DNA from: Burhinus oedicnemus
Lineage: Eukaryota > Chordata > Aves > Charadriiformes > Burhinidae
Length of the DNA stretch: 64,000 bases
Direction: 5' to 3'
Assembly (NCBI GenBank): GCA_008921705.1
Contig: VFFE01006586.1
Span: 25,648-89,647 of the forward strand
The notes below the pieces were generated by a model. It ran no database searches and was not told the origin of the DNA. It saw nothing but the letters and a program-made list of their open reading frames with translations. Shown here piece after piece: positions 22,731 through 47,212 of this stretch. The position numbers and the translations under genes are program-made. Position 1 is the stretch's first letter. Every line of letters begins with the position of its first letter.

Positions 22731-24466
22731 TCTTGCTCTTAGCTTTTCACCTCCCTAAATGAAGGCGCAGAGATACCCAAGAGTGGTAGAACAAGGGCCA
22801 AATGATTGCGTGGGGAGGAAGAGGGCAGATCACTGCCAAAAATCAACCAGGACTGCAGCAGCGTCATGCTGAGTCGGGCTGAGGTTGCCTGCAAGGCTGG
22901 GGGGTCTGCAAGCCTTGGGCAAGACAAAAGAGAGTGAGGCAGGAGCACCCTCTGCAGACCAACTATCGAAATTGTTGCATTTACATGGTGTTATTGTGAA
23001 AACAGGATACCATCACCTCGGGATTGTGTTACAGCGCACAAAGAGAAATTTTTCTTCTACTTTTGAGGCATTCAATAGTGATACTACAGTCACAGGTAGT
23101 GTTACCATTGGTTTTGCTTTACTCTCAAGGAGGTGGTGTTTCTTAATACCAGTTGTACTCATGCATCATAGAGTTAACATTTGGAAACAGTATACATAAT
23201 ATAGGCATACATATTAAGCTTTGGTTACTAGACAAGTATAAACATCTTCTAGTACTTATCTGTACTATCTTCCTTCTAACTTAATTCTATCCCACCCAAT
23301 CAGAATGTCTTATTAAAGTCATTATCTCCTCCTCCAATCTGCATATATGTTAGCCACATTTCACTCTGCTTTAACTGCTAAACTACTGACTGCACTTAGT
23401 CTCTTTGTTTCAAAACTTTTACCTCTCTGTTTTATACAGATTTCTTCTTCCTAGATTTTTTCTACACATACAGTCGCCCCTTAAAGTATGCAACTGAATC
23501 AACAATACCATTTCCAGGCTTGAGCTGCTGCTTAGCGTATTGAAGTCCTTCAGGGGACCACCCCAGAAGATAAACTGTGAAGCCCCATCTCAGCAGAGTG
23601 CCAAAGGCTGATCTGATCTATGTATCTAGTTCATACCTACATCACGGGATGAATTTTTAACTTTTTTGCATTCTTTGCTGGATATTTTCTGATTTAGTAA
23701 GTGGTTTCTAGCTGTGGGGAACTTGAATTACTGCAAACAAAACATAATTGCAAGAGAAAGATAATCTAACCCCTAACCTGATTCCCTAACCGATTTGATC
23801 TCACATTTTAAGTCCACGACCTCTTTATCAACAGCCATATTTTGCCCTCCAAGTTTTTCCTTTGCTATCCTTCATTTGAACCGAGAAGAAAGGTTAAGCA
23901 GGACACCAGGACTCCAGCCCCCACCACCTGCATCATTAGAAGGTGCAGGGGAGGAAAGAGGAAGGTCTGGCCCCTCTCCAGTGCCAAAGAGGGAGTGGGC
24001 AGAGCAGGCTGAGGTTCTGGGTGTCTTCCCTACAGCAGAGCTCTGCTCCCCCACCTCAGCTGCCCCCACACTTCTGTTCCACCACCATTTCTACCACCCT
24101 TCTGAGCCATCACCACTTCCAGGGCCATACAAGCCCGTCACCACCAGTCTCACCAGTGACAGCCATCACTGGGAGCGCCTGGTCTGGAGCCAGTGCACAC
24201 ATCTCCCAATCCCACAGTGCAGTGGGATCCACTTCCTACTGAAAGGTACAGACTGGGCTACTCCACAGCAGCCCTGCCGCCCTGTCCCTGCTGGTGCCCT
24301 CTCCTCTGCAGAACCCTCCTACTCTCTCCATCCATTCTCAGTGAACTGGGAAGAAAATCCACCCCATGGTTCCCCTTGCACAGTTTCTCCAGCCATATGC
24401 AGGCCTTTCCTGGTTTATGCCTCCCTATGTGTTTCCATCTGGCTCCACACTCCCCCACTTCATAGA
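22731..24466. other. Spacer between the inverted CR1 arms, unassigned
   Basis: 23000-23870 is AT-rich and has no identified family; 23870-24466 is GC/proline-codon rich, with a plus-strand open frame (23795-24508) running into the CR1. Neither shows recognisable domains. An old, degraded LTR-element interior is possible for the AT-rich part. Confidence 0.35.
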
Positions 24467-25737
24467 AGGACAAGCAGGGGATCAGGCCCAGTCAGCATGA
24501 GTTCATGAAAGGCAGGTCCTACTTGACAAACCCAATCTCCTTCTATGACAAGGTGACCCGCTTGGTGGATGAGGGAAAGGCTGTAGATGTTGTCTACCTG
24601 GACTTTAGTAAAGCCTTCGAGACAGTTTCCTACAGCATTCTCCTGGAGAAACTGGCTGCTCACGGCTTGGATGGGTGCACTCTTCGCTGGGTCAAAAACT
24701 GTCTGGAAGGCCAGGCCCAAAGAGTGGTGGGGAATGGAGTTCAATCCAGTTGGTGGCCGATCACGAGTGGTGTTCCCCAGGGCTCAGTAATGGGCCCGGT
24801 TCTGTTTAATATCTGTATCAATGACCTGGAGGAGGGGATCGAGTGCACCCTCAGTAAGTTTGCAGATGACATTAAGTTGGGTGGGAGCATTGATCTCATT
24901 GAGGGTAGGATGGCTCTACAGAGGGATCTGGACAGGCTGGATCGATGGGCCGAGGTCAACGGTATGAAGTTCAACAAGGCCAAGTGCTGGGTCCTGCACA
25001 TGGATCACAACAACCCCATGCAACACCACAGGCGTGGGGAAGAGTGGCTGGAAAGCTGCCTGGCAGAAAAGGACTGGGGAGTGTTGGCTGACAGCTGGCT
25101 GAAGATGAGCCAGCAGTGTGCCCAGGTAGCCAAGAAGGCCAACAGCATCCTGGCTTGTATCAGGAATAGTGCGGCCAGCAGGACTAGGGCAGTGATGGTC
25201 CCCCTGTACTCGGCACTGGTGAGGCCCCACCCCAAATACTGGGTTCAGTTTTGGGCCCCTCACAACAAGAAAGGTGCTGGAGCGTGTCCAGAGAAGGGCA
25301 AGGAAGCTGGTGAGGGCTCTGGAGCACAAGTCTTGTGAGGAGCAGCTGAGGGACCTGGGGGTGTTCAGCTTGGAGAAAAGGAGCTGAGGGGAGACCTTCT
25401 CGCTCTCTTACAACTCCCTGAGAGGAGGCTGTAGCCAGCTGGGGGTCGGTCTCTTCTCCCAAGGGACAGGTGATAGGACAGGAGGAAATGGCCTCAAGTT
25501 GTGCCAGGGGAGGTTTAGATTGGATATGAGGGAAAATTTCTTCACCCAAAGGGTTGTCAAGCATTGGAACAGTCTGCCCAGGGAAGTGGTGGAATCGCCA
25601 TCCCTGGAGCTATTTAAAAGACAGGCAGTTGTGGTGCTGAGGGACATGGGTTAGTGGTGGGTTTGGCAGTGTTGGGTTGATGGTTGGACTTGATGATCTT
25701 AAAGGTCCTTTCCAACCTAGACTATTCTATGATTCTG
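24467..25737 (+). mobile_element. CR1 LINE fragment with reverse transcriptase part, plus strand; right arm of inverted pair
   Basis: The longest CR1 in the window, about 1.27 kb, 5'-truncated inside ORF2. The frame is open from the truncation to a stop at 25336-25338 (ATG-initiated part 24505-25338, 277 aa). Reverse transcriptase motifs are present in order: [31 protein letters not shown] and [10 protein letters not shown], where FADD holds the catalytic aspartate pair. The ORF2 C-terminus is then shifted out of frame by the 8-nt deletion at 25271-25274 (shared with 22371). The 3' UTR ends with ATTCTATGATTCTGT at about 25723-25737. It cannot be autonomous because the N-terminal endonuclease and start of the RT are missing. 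Confidence 0.95.
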
Positions 25738-25974
25738 TCTGCCACCACCTACCTTCCTGGGTGGGCAGTGGGAGAGGCTGCAGGAGGACTGTCACCCATC
25801 TGCGTCCTGTAGTGTCCCCTTCCCTTTGGCTGGTGGCTTTGGTTCCTTTTGCTACCAGTTCATTAATAGAAGCCCTTCTTATCCCTCACCAGTTTCAATG
25901 CCAGCTGAGCTTTGGCTTTGACCCTTGAGTAGTATCTGTCCATTCTAAGGTCAATGGGTCTCCTGGGGTGCACT

Positions 25975-26548
25975 AAAAAGAGCATGGCCAGCAGGTCCAG
26001 GGAGGCCATCCTCCCCCTCTACTCTGCCCTGGTGAGGCCACATCTGCAGTTCTGCGTCCAGTTCTGGGCTCCCTAGTTCAGGAAAGACAGGGAACTGCTG
26101 GAGACAGTCCAGGGGAGGCTATGAAGATGCTCAGGGGGCCGGAGCAGCTCTCTGGTGAGGAAAGGCTGAGAGACCTGGGGCTGTTCAGCCTGGAGAAGGC
26201 TGAGAGGGGATCTCATCAATGCTTAGCAATATCAAAAGGGCGGGTGGCAAGAGGATGGGGCCAGACTCTTTTCATTGGTGCCCTGCGACAGGACAAGGGG
26301 CAACGGGCACAAACTGGAACACGGGAAATTCCATCTGAACATGAGAAGAAACTTCTTTACTTTGAGGGTGACACAGAGCATGGGAACAGGCTGCCCAGAG
26401 AGGTTGTGGAGTGTCCTCCTCTGGAGATATTCCAAATGCACGTGGACACGTTCCTGTCCAACCTGCTGTAGGTCACCGTGCTTTGGCAGTGCAGTTGAAC
26501 TAGATGATCTCCAGAGGTCCCTTCCAACCCCTGCCATTCTGTGATTCC
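25975..26548 (+). mobile_element. CR1 LINE fragment of a second subfamily, plus strand
   Basis: The sense strand reads ...catggccagcaggtccaggg, ctgggctccctagttcagg, then ggctgttcagcctggagaagg, and ends gatctccagaggtcccttcc...attctgtgattcc near 26548. The 3' end (ctagatgatctccagagg) differs from the neighbouring CR1 copies, so it is a different subfamily. Several stops and indels are present. Confidence 0.88.
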
Positions 26549-26739
26549 TCCTGGTAGCCCACCCCTGCTTCCACTTTCTGTGAACTTCCTTTTCACATCT
26601 GAGCTCAGGTAGGGGTTCCCCATTTAGCCAAGCCAGCCTTCTGCCTCATCTGCATCAACACTTAGAATATTAGAATTTGTCCAGCTTGTTTAAGTGTTAA
26701 GGCGCCTTACATGTTAGTCACGGTAAAAAATTTCATTTT

Positions 26740-29700
26740 GGTTGAAAAAAATCTTTATTCACATAACACATCACATGAATCACATCATGTCCCACCTTTG
26801 CCCCGTTATGTATAAAATACTGGTAAAAAGTTTTTTTCCAGGGGCAAGTCAGTTTCCACAGTGTCCTCCCGTAACAGAGCAGTTCATCCAACACCTGGAA
26901 CACCTGCTGTGCCCTAGAAGTTCAGAAGCAGAACAGCTCTGTTGAAGGAAATGTAGTCTTTAGCAAGAAAAGGAACTTTACAGAGAGCTGCAGCAGCAAT
27001 GTGTAAAGCCACCAGGGTTTCAGCTCTGTCTCATTCCATGTTAGCAGGGATCCTCACCCTACCTGTGCTCTTACTGTGGCACACTGGAATGACAAAGGCT
27101 TTGAGGGTTTTACATTAAGTGTCCAAGATAGCACAGGTGCTCTTGTAAATAATTTTGGACTTAACATGTAGTACAAATTTGTTTGAAGTTGCACATCATC
27201 AAATCCAGTTACCTAAGTGGTTCTTTCAAGCCCTACATCTCACCTTTAGACACAGTGAATAGCAAGGACACTTTGCCTACAAGAAGGAAATTAGCCTACA
27301 CAAGAACAAGAAGACTCTAAAAGGGCAAAATAAATGAACAGAGAAACACACACTAAAATGCCCAGCTAGTCTCAAAAACAGAAAAAAAAATCCAGTTCCA
27401 ATTATTTTTATGGCTCCTACCACAAGCCAAAAAAGGAAAACAAATTGGCTAGCGTCCCACCTTGGTATGCGACATATCCTGCTACACCAGGTCACAACTA
27501 CATCAACTTTAGACACCATCAAATGCCATCCCTTAAGTACTAAACCATAAAGATGTAAAACCAAGGTGGAATTGGGCCAGTTTATCAGAACACAAAAGGA
27601 ATTGACAGGGATCCCTTACAAGATGCCCAACTGATCTCGTAGAAGATGATCTATGCTAAACCTACCAGATTTCATATTTAAAATAAATTTAAGGTACATT
27701 TATATTTAAGATTGAAGATACAGTAAGACAGATGATCTCTCACTGCAGACTTCCTCTTTTCCTTTTAATTCCCTAGCCCCTCAGGCTCAAATGAAAACCC
27801 ATTCTGTACTTGGTCTGCTGATAGGTTTCCCTGGGAAAGCCTAGCAGACTGAGCAACACGAAGAGCACAAACCACTTAAGAAGCATCAAACACATCGAGA
27901 AGCACAAAAAAAGTCAGCCAGAAGATGTGCAGCACACAGGATATTCAGCAAGCACTGAGGCTTCCCTGTTTTCTTCTGCTGAACCATCTGACAGGGTTGT
28001 GCAGGTGCTGATGGCACACTGGCCTCCACTCCTGTGTCTGTGGTGCAGGCGGCTAGCGCTGCCTGCTGGCCTTTCCCTTGCCCTGGCTTCCAAGTACAAA
28101 GCCGACTGGCCTGTGACAGCTGATCAAACTGGGTACTCTCATCCGGGCTTTAAAGCTATGCCACAGCACACAGGTCAGTCAATACTTTAGTTATGCGACT
28201 GCAAATAAGCACAGCTAAAGCCTGTTTCACTTGCCCATATTAACCGAAAACCATTTTTTGCAGTTACTAATATCATTTCTCCAAGTTTGCGACAGGCTAC
28301 ATGATAATAAAAGCAAAGCTGATTGCATGAAGATAGGATGCAGAACTTGTAATCTGTTACTTATTAAAAGACCCACAACCATTCTAGACAGAAAAAAAAT
28401 TAAGGAATTTCCAGCATTAGGCCACATCATCTGAATATGACACTTCTGGGCCACTGTTAGACATCTGGAAATGCTCCAGACTTGCACACAGATCGGGATG
28501 GGAATGTATCTGAAGGCTGATTGAAATGGATGATGCCCAAAATCTCAGGACAGCCATTCTAACAGAGCCCCCGCAGTCTGCGGGGAAAGGAGTACCATAT
28601 TTAAACAATGAGGCATTTCATAAATGTGAATGTTTAAATGTGGATAGATATCTACAACCAAGGAGATACATCTAAGTTGGCTATCATCTCTAAGAGATGA
28701 TAGGTATGAGAATGTCTTTCACAGTAATTTTGCAGGTACAAAGGATAATGCAAAGAACACCCTTCCCAAGGATGGGGGACATTTGTCATCCCAAGGCACG
28801 TAACTTCAGGAAACTCTTCTGATGACAACTGATATTAAGTGAAAGGTCTGTTGCCCTGATCCCACTGTTATTCTGAACTTAAAGAACAGCAGAGACAGCC
28901 CATTCCACTTCTATGAACTAAAACCCACAAATCTGAATTTAAGGACAGTGAGAACTTGCCTGCTTCATCAATTCAAAAAGTACCAGCTACAGAGCACAAA
29001 ACCCCAACCAACCATCTCAGAAAATTAATACAACTCACCAAAATGTGATGTGCCGTAGCACTAAAAATGTCAGCCTTAAAGAGTTTTTGGAGGCTGGATT
29101 TGGTACTAGGCACAGTGAGATGACGCAGGCCTGATGTGCCTCTGACTGAAAGCAGGCAGGAGTACAGCATTCAGCTTCCACTGAGAAGCAGCGGGGCATA
29201 AAAAGGTACCAAAACATACCTCAGATAAGATGAGAAGCATTTCAGCCTGAAACGGGAATATTTGTGCTGGTTAATATTGTATGCGTAAACAAAAAAAGTT
29301 AGCTGAGGTTATATGCTTTAAGACCCTTCCCCACAAATCCTTCTCCCTCTAGGCAGAACGGTGAGTCTGCAGATGGGAACTGTTCAATTCCCACCTCTTT
29401 CTGCACACTTACTTGGCAGGAGTATGCCCACAAGCAGTGCGAAATTCTACTCGGGGGCATTCTTTTATTGCAAAATACAGCGATCAGGGTCACTTCTAGC
29501 TAGCAGAGGAAAGGCTCACTACATCTTGTGTTGTGCCTTTGCATCCTCTCATCCCTACCTACCTAAAAGGACACTCCTACCTTGCAATACAGCTGGGCAA
29601 AACTTTCACTTCTGCTTCCTATTTAACCAGATTCTTAAACTTGCAGACAATAAGATGAGAGCAGTAAAGGCCTGGGATATTTTTATAGGGCCATTCTCAA

Positions 29701-29887
29701 CTACAGCGTCCCCAGAAAAATTTGTTTCTCTATGTGCTTTCCACATGGCATGTGTCTGAGTGTGATTGTAAACTCTGAAGTTCACAGGAGGAGCTCATCC
29801 AAAGTGGCACTCAGAGGAGAAAGTACAGTTTGGAGGACAGTCCATCTTGCTCCAAAAGACAACCTCCTCTGGCAAGAGTTCAGTAGC
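26740..29887 (-). other. GOSR2: GOSR2 3' UTR region with proximal and distal polyadenylation signals
   Basis: Downstream of the GOSR2 stop on the minus strand. A proximal AATAAA reads on the minus strand at 29464-29469 (about 420 nt after the stop), and a distal one at 26754-26759 (about 3.1 kb after the stop). The interval contains no CR1 or LTR, in contrast to both flanks, which suits a long conserved UTR. Use of the distal site is inference. Confidence 0.45.
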
Positions 29888-43016
<13,129 letters not shown>

Positions 43017-43036
43017 CACGACCTCCGCTCCACCGC

Positions 43037-43044
43037 CCACGTCA
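43037..43044 (-). promoter_or_regulatory. UPRE/CRE-like element TGACGTGG in GOSR2 promoter
   Basis: On the minus strand GGTGACGTGGG, containing the TGACGTGG core bound by ATF6/XBP1-type bZIP factors. It sits about 20 nt upstream of the ATG, so it would be in the 5' UTR or core promoter. A chance 8-mer in a CpG island is possible. Confidence 0.35.
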
Positions 43045-43144
43045 CCGCCCTTCACTTCCGCCCCGCCGACTTCCGCTTCCGGCGTCCGCGGACACGCCCC
43101 CCACACCCCCTCAAGGCGCCTGCGCCGCCCGCAGCGCCAGGCGC

Positions 43145-43162
43145 GGCCGCCAGGGGGCGCTG
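43145..43162 (+). promoter_or_regulatory. CTCF-like motif upstream of GOSR2
   Basis: GGCCGCCAGGGGGCGCTG contains the CCAGGGGGCGC core typical of strong CTCF sites. It lies about 130 bp upstream of the GOSR2 start codon. Confidence 0.55.
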
Positions 43163-43464
43163 CCGGCCCGGCCCGCGCGCCTGAGGGGGTGGTGGCGGGG
43201 GGCGCCGCGCCGGACGGGGCGGCCCAGCCCGGCCCAGCCCAGCCCAGCCCAGCCCGGCGGGGCGGCAGGCGCGCCGCCATGCCTCTGTCCGGCTGCCGCC
43301 GGGCGTCCCCTTGAAGCGGGCAGTCGCCCCTGCTCCCTTTTCCCCCCTCGTCGGCCTCTGCGTCCCCTTACGGTCGGCTCTTCCAGGCTCAATGCTGGCG
43401 GGAGGGTGGGATCATCCCGGCGTGGCTGTCTGGAGCGCACCCAGACCGTGCTATGGCTCTGTCA

Positions 43465-43615
43465 GAGACGCTGCGGCTGCCCCGTCCGTGGAGGTGTTCG
43501 AGGCCAGGTTGGACGGGGCTTGGAGCACCCGGCCTGGTGGGAGGTGTCCCTGCCCAGGGCAGGGGCTGGGACCGGATGGTCTTTAAGGTCCGTTCCGACC
43601 CAAACCGATCAATGA
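43465..43615 (+). mobile_element. CR1 LINE 3'-end fragment at the edge of the GOSR2 CpG island
   Basis: Reads ccccgtccgtggaggtgttc, gaggccaggttggacggggc, gtgtccctgcccagggcagg and ggtccgttccgacccaaacc. Compared with the copies at 41875 and 46690 it is CpG-rich (tccg, ttcg, gacc). It lies about 450 bp upstream of the GOSR2 ATG. Confidence 0.85.
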
Positions 43616-44704
43616 GTCTGTCAGGTGTGCACCCTGGGAAGTAGTTATTTTAGATTCCCGTGATGGTCAGTGAAGATGTCAGCTGAGGCAGCTGCCTTTG
43701 GGCATTTGAACCGCATCCACTTCACAGAATGAGAGAATGGCTTACGCGGGGTCTCTAGAGTTTAAGTCATCTCTAGAAGTCTAGGGGACTAACACACGTG
43801 GAGATGCAGATACCGAGCGGGAAGTAAGATGAATCCTGCATCTAGGCATCCCCTCTAAAGTAGCTGTTCCAGCTCTTTGAGCATCATAACCATCTTCTCT
43901 GGACCTTGCCTAGCTGTCCCATTCAGTATTTCATTTTCACAGAACTACTTTAACTCCAAAGGCTTGTTCACGAGGGGTCGTGTTCAGCTCAGGGCATCCG
44001 TTGTGCAAACAGCTTTATTTTTTAATAATCCTGGTTTTTCCCCTTTACTTCAGATACAATAAATTCCCTACTCCAGGTTATCACCAGTTCATCGTGTAAC
44101 AGCAAGTTCCTCTGTTGTTTTTCACAGGGCTGGCAGTTTAGGCCTTGCTCTGGGGTTGTATGAGAGACTGCTTTCAGTTAGCTTATCTGCACATAGTTTC
44201 TTAATTGTTTTGACCAGATAATCAACCACAGTTGAAGCCCCAAACCTTTCTTGTATGTGCTGGACCACAAAACCTGACGTGCTTTATTGTCATAGTCTGC
44301 TGAGCCACCTGAACTCCTGCAACCTTTTACCTTCATGGGAGAATCGGGGAGAAGGTGGATTATCAAAAAAAGGGTGGGTATAGGCCAGTTAGTCTGGGCA
44401 CCAGGACATTAGAAATGCCAATACAAAAATTGATTGATTAAAAAGCTAAAATTAGGACTATAACTCATTCTGGTCAGTGTACTGTGATGGAAAATAGTTC
44501 TCATCAAGCAACATGACTTCATACTAACAAGACAATGAGCTTGATTGGGAAAAATTGGGAAAGATATATATTCTGTAAAGCATTCAACTTAATACCACAA
44601 GATCGGTCATTTAAAAATTAGTAGGAATAGCCTCTGCCCTCATGGACCAGGCAAGCAGTGCACTTGGTTCTTTCCTCCTACGCTATTTCTTCCCTCTCTT
44701 AAAC
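43616..44704. other. Unassigned sequence upstream of GOSR2
   Basis: No exon recognised. A faint old-repeat resemblance occurs near 43720-43790 (cacagaatgagagaatgg). Confidence 0.35.
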
Positions 44705-44709
44705 GTTGT

Positions 44710-44762
44710 CTTGGAATCATTTAAGACCTTTAAGATCATCAAGTCCAACCAAGTCCAACTTG
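44710..44762 (-). mobile_element. Tiny CR1 3'-end fragment, minus strand
   Basis: Reads ggaatcatttaagaccttta followed by agatcatcaagtccaacc, with part of the usual spacing missing (ggttggaaa lost) and the last motif (aagtccaac) repeated. Confidence 0.7.
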
Positions 44763-46689
44763 CATCTCAGATGAGGCATGAATCTTTCTTTGTCTGCCCT
44801 GCCATGCAGCAAGCCAGGTCTCTGGCAAAGGATTATCGCCTGGATGTCTAATAGTAATTCAAACCACAGAAATCACATCCGTTTAAGAATAAACAGCATA
44901 TGAATAAAAAACATTAACTGCAGCAGTAACAAATAAATTCAGTCCTTTTTCTTTGATCTCCCTTATCTGAGTGATTATACCCTGTTTTCAAGCATTTAAT
45001 GGAATTAGAGAGGTTGAGTGAAAATAGATGCTGGGATTTCCCTCCTGGTCAGGGCTTTCAGAAGTATCACAAGAGTTTTGATGAAGTGGCAAGCACTGAA
45101 ATACAAAAACGAATTTCTGTTCTTTTGTGAAGAAATTGATTTTTGCCAGAAATGACATGCGAGCGTCTGTTCTTGTTAGACTTCAAGTCCTCCCAGGAGG
45201 AGTCCTTCAGTAAATTGGCTCATTTAGACACAACAGCCAGGAGCACGGAGAGTAAAAAAAGAGGGGGTTGTTCAAGGAAAGCCTCTGTATTGTAAACAGG
45301 ATAAAAGGTGATGGAGAGAGTCACTTATCACTGTCTAACGTGTCCCCAGGTCATTCCTGTGTAGCACCTACTGGAGAAAAAGGATTTCATATTCACTGCT
45401 CTCTTAGAAACCTCAAGCCAGCTGCGAAGATTTTCTCTATCACACGATCTACAGACAACATGTGCATCCAACAGCGGGTTCATACCCCCATCGGTGCATT
45501 CCCCATTGCTCTCCTCTGGCTTGTAGTTTAAAGCCTTGCAGCACCAAAGGGAAACCTGCATCCTTGTAGGGTCTCCTTTGTTCTGCCTGTACCAGCCCCT
45601 TTCCCCCTCACAGCTGTGGAACTTTGTTCTCTCTCCCAAAAAAGAGACCCTTACGCTCTAGTTAAAACCAGATCCTAATAATGTGTCTCTCCATGTTTCT
45701 CTAAGCATGATCCCAACAGGCATAGAAACTCTCTTCCCCCTCCTCTCTCCTTCCCTCCCCCCTCCCTCCCTCCCTCCCTCTCATTTTTGGGGGCACAAAG
45801 TATTCCCCATCTCTTTGCATGCTTGATACTAATAACTGTGGCTTTAAAAACAAAGGAGTGCCGAACCTGAGGGCATGCTGCAGAGGCAAGACATTTAGAT
45901 GAATGCTTGATGGAGACTCCTCACTTAGTCCAGCTGCAGGCCATGGGGCTGCATGTCCCAGCTTTGACAGACTCCCTTACACAAGCCAGACCTCACAGCA
46001 CGCCTCTCAGCATTTTGAGGCTGTGGAAGCAGAGAAAAAGAGAAGGGGAAACACGACAAGAATGTCAGAGACCCATCTATCAAATTTCTTGGACTGTTGG
46101 GTGATGTGCTGGACCCAGGTCTTCCTGGGCAGCAAGCCTTTTAAAGACACATTGCACCTTCCTTCTCATCTTCCCAAATTAAGAACATTTCTGCACTACT
46201 ATCACAGTTAGTTTTGATACTGATCTGTGGACGGAAGAATCACAAATGCTTGGGCCATCATTCCCTTCTTCATAAACGTACCAGGTAAAGGGATACAGCA
46301 AGGGTGGGGAAGGTCAGGCCAATGGAAAAAGAAGACAAGCAACATCTGTACCACTTCACTAACTCCCTCCCTTCTGCAGTGATGCCGGGGAAATATGATA
46401 GAAATAGAAATAGAAGGAAAAAAAGGTCACCCAGTGGTGAGAAACACTGCAGCACCCCCCAGCCTTAGGAATCTTTAAGACACAAATGGCTGGAGGTTCA
46501 GAGAATATCCTGGGCAGGTATATTTGCCTCATGCTTTAATTCTGTGGGTGACAGCCACAGATCACTGCTGGAGACAAACTACTGACCTCAATGGGTTTTT
46601 GGTACATGTGCTACATAGGATATGTTTGGTGCCTCCATGCCTCCATTGCAGTATATTATGGTAATAATGATTAAACATGGCTCAGTTCT
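44763..46689. other. Unassigned sequence, includes polypyrimidine repeat
   Basis: 1.9 kb without recognised genes. Short open frames at 45268-45531 and 45903-46211 (+) have no known motif, but could belong to the same unidentified transcript as the candidate exon at 47082. Confidence 0.3.
45730..45784. repeat. (CCCT)n polypyrimidine tract
   Basis: About 55 nt of C and T only, ending in five ccct units; the complementary strand is a polypurine run. Possible triplex-forming tract. Confidence 0.85.
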
Positions 46690-46691
46690 CC

Positions 46692-47045
46692 ATGCAGAAC
46701 TTGTAGCAGCCTTCCAGTATCTGAAAGGTGCCTACAAGAAAGCTGGAGAGGGACTTTTTACAAGGGCTTGTAGTGATAGGATGAGGGGTAATGGATTCAG
46801 ACTGAAAGATTTAGGTTAGATATTAGGAAGAAGTTCTTGACTGTGAGGGTGGTGAGACCCTGGCCCAGGTTGCCCAGAGAAGCTGTGGCTGCCCCATCCC
46901 TGGAGGTGTTCAAGGCCAGGTTGGACGGGGCTTGGAGCAACCTGGTCTGGTGGGAGGTGTCCCTGCCCATGGCAGGGGGGTTGGAACTGGATGATCTTTA
47001 AGGTCCCTTCCAACCTAAACCATTCTATGATTCTGTGATTCTGTG
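46692..47045 (+). mobile_element. CR1 LINE 3' fragment, plus strand
   Basis: Sense order: ccttccagtatctgaaaggt, gtagtgataggatgaggggt, ggcccaggttgcccagagaag, gtgtccctgcccatggcagg, and a tail with ATTCTATGATTCTGTGATTCTGTG ending near 47045. It is only about 35 bp from the candidate exon that follows. Confidence 0.92.
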
Positions 47046-47081
47046 ACTAAGCTGCTCGTGCCTTTTCCCTGCTGATCGCAG

Positions 47082-47212
47082 CTCGGTTTGACCTTATCGA
47101 TGAAATTCAGAAAACAGGAGCAGAAGAGCCTCCTCCAACAAAGCCAAGGAGGCAGAAGGGGCAGGAAATGACATTGCCTTCCCCAGTCAACAATCAAATG
47201 AAACTGCAGTAA
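47082..47212 (+). CDS. Candidate 3'-terminal coding exon of an unidentified gene
   Basis: A good acceptor (ccttttccctgctgatcgcag) precedes 47082. Reading with one borrowed base gives (A)RFDLIDEIQKTGAEEPPPTK, then PRRQKGQEMTLPSPVNNQMK, LQ and TAA at 47210-47212. The product is charged and proline-containing with no low complexity, typical of a real protein C-terminus. AATAAA follows at 47648-47653. I do not recognise the family, and I could not find convincing upstream exons on the plus strand between 43300 and 46690, partly because CR1 insertions fill the nearest upstream DNA. It could also be a decayed retrocopy fragment or chance. Confidence 0.3.

Noticed and set aside
23795..24508. 237-aa proline/serine-rich ORF
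   Set aside because: It ends inside the CR1 insertion, has biased composition, no family motif and no regulatory context.
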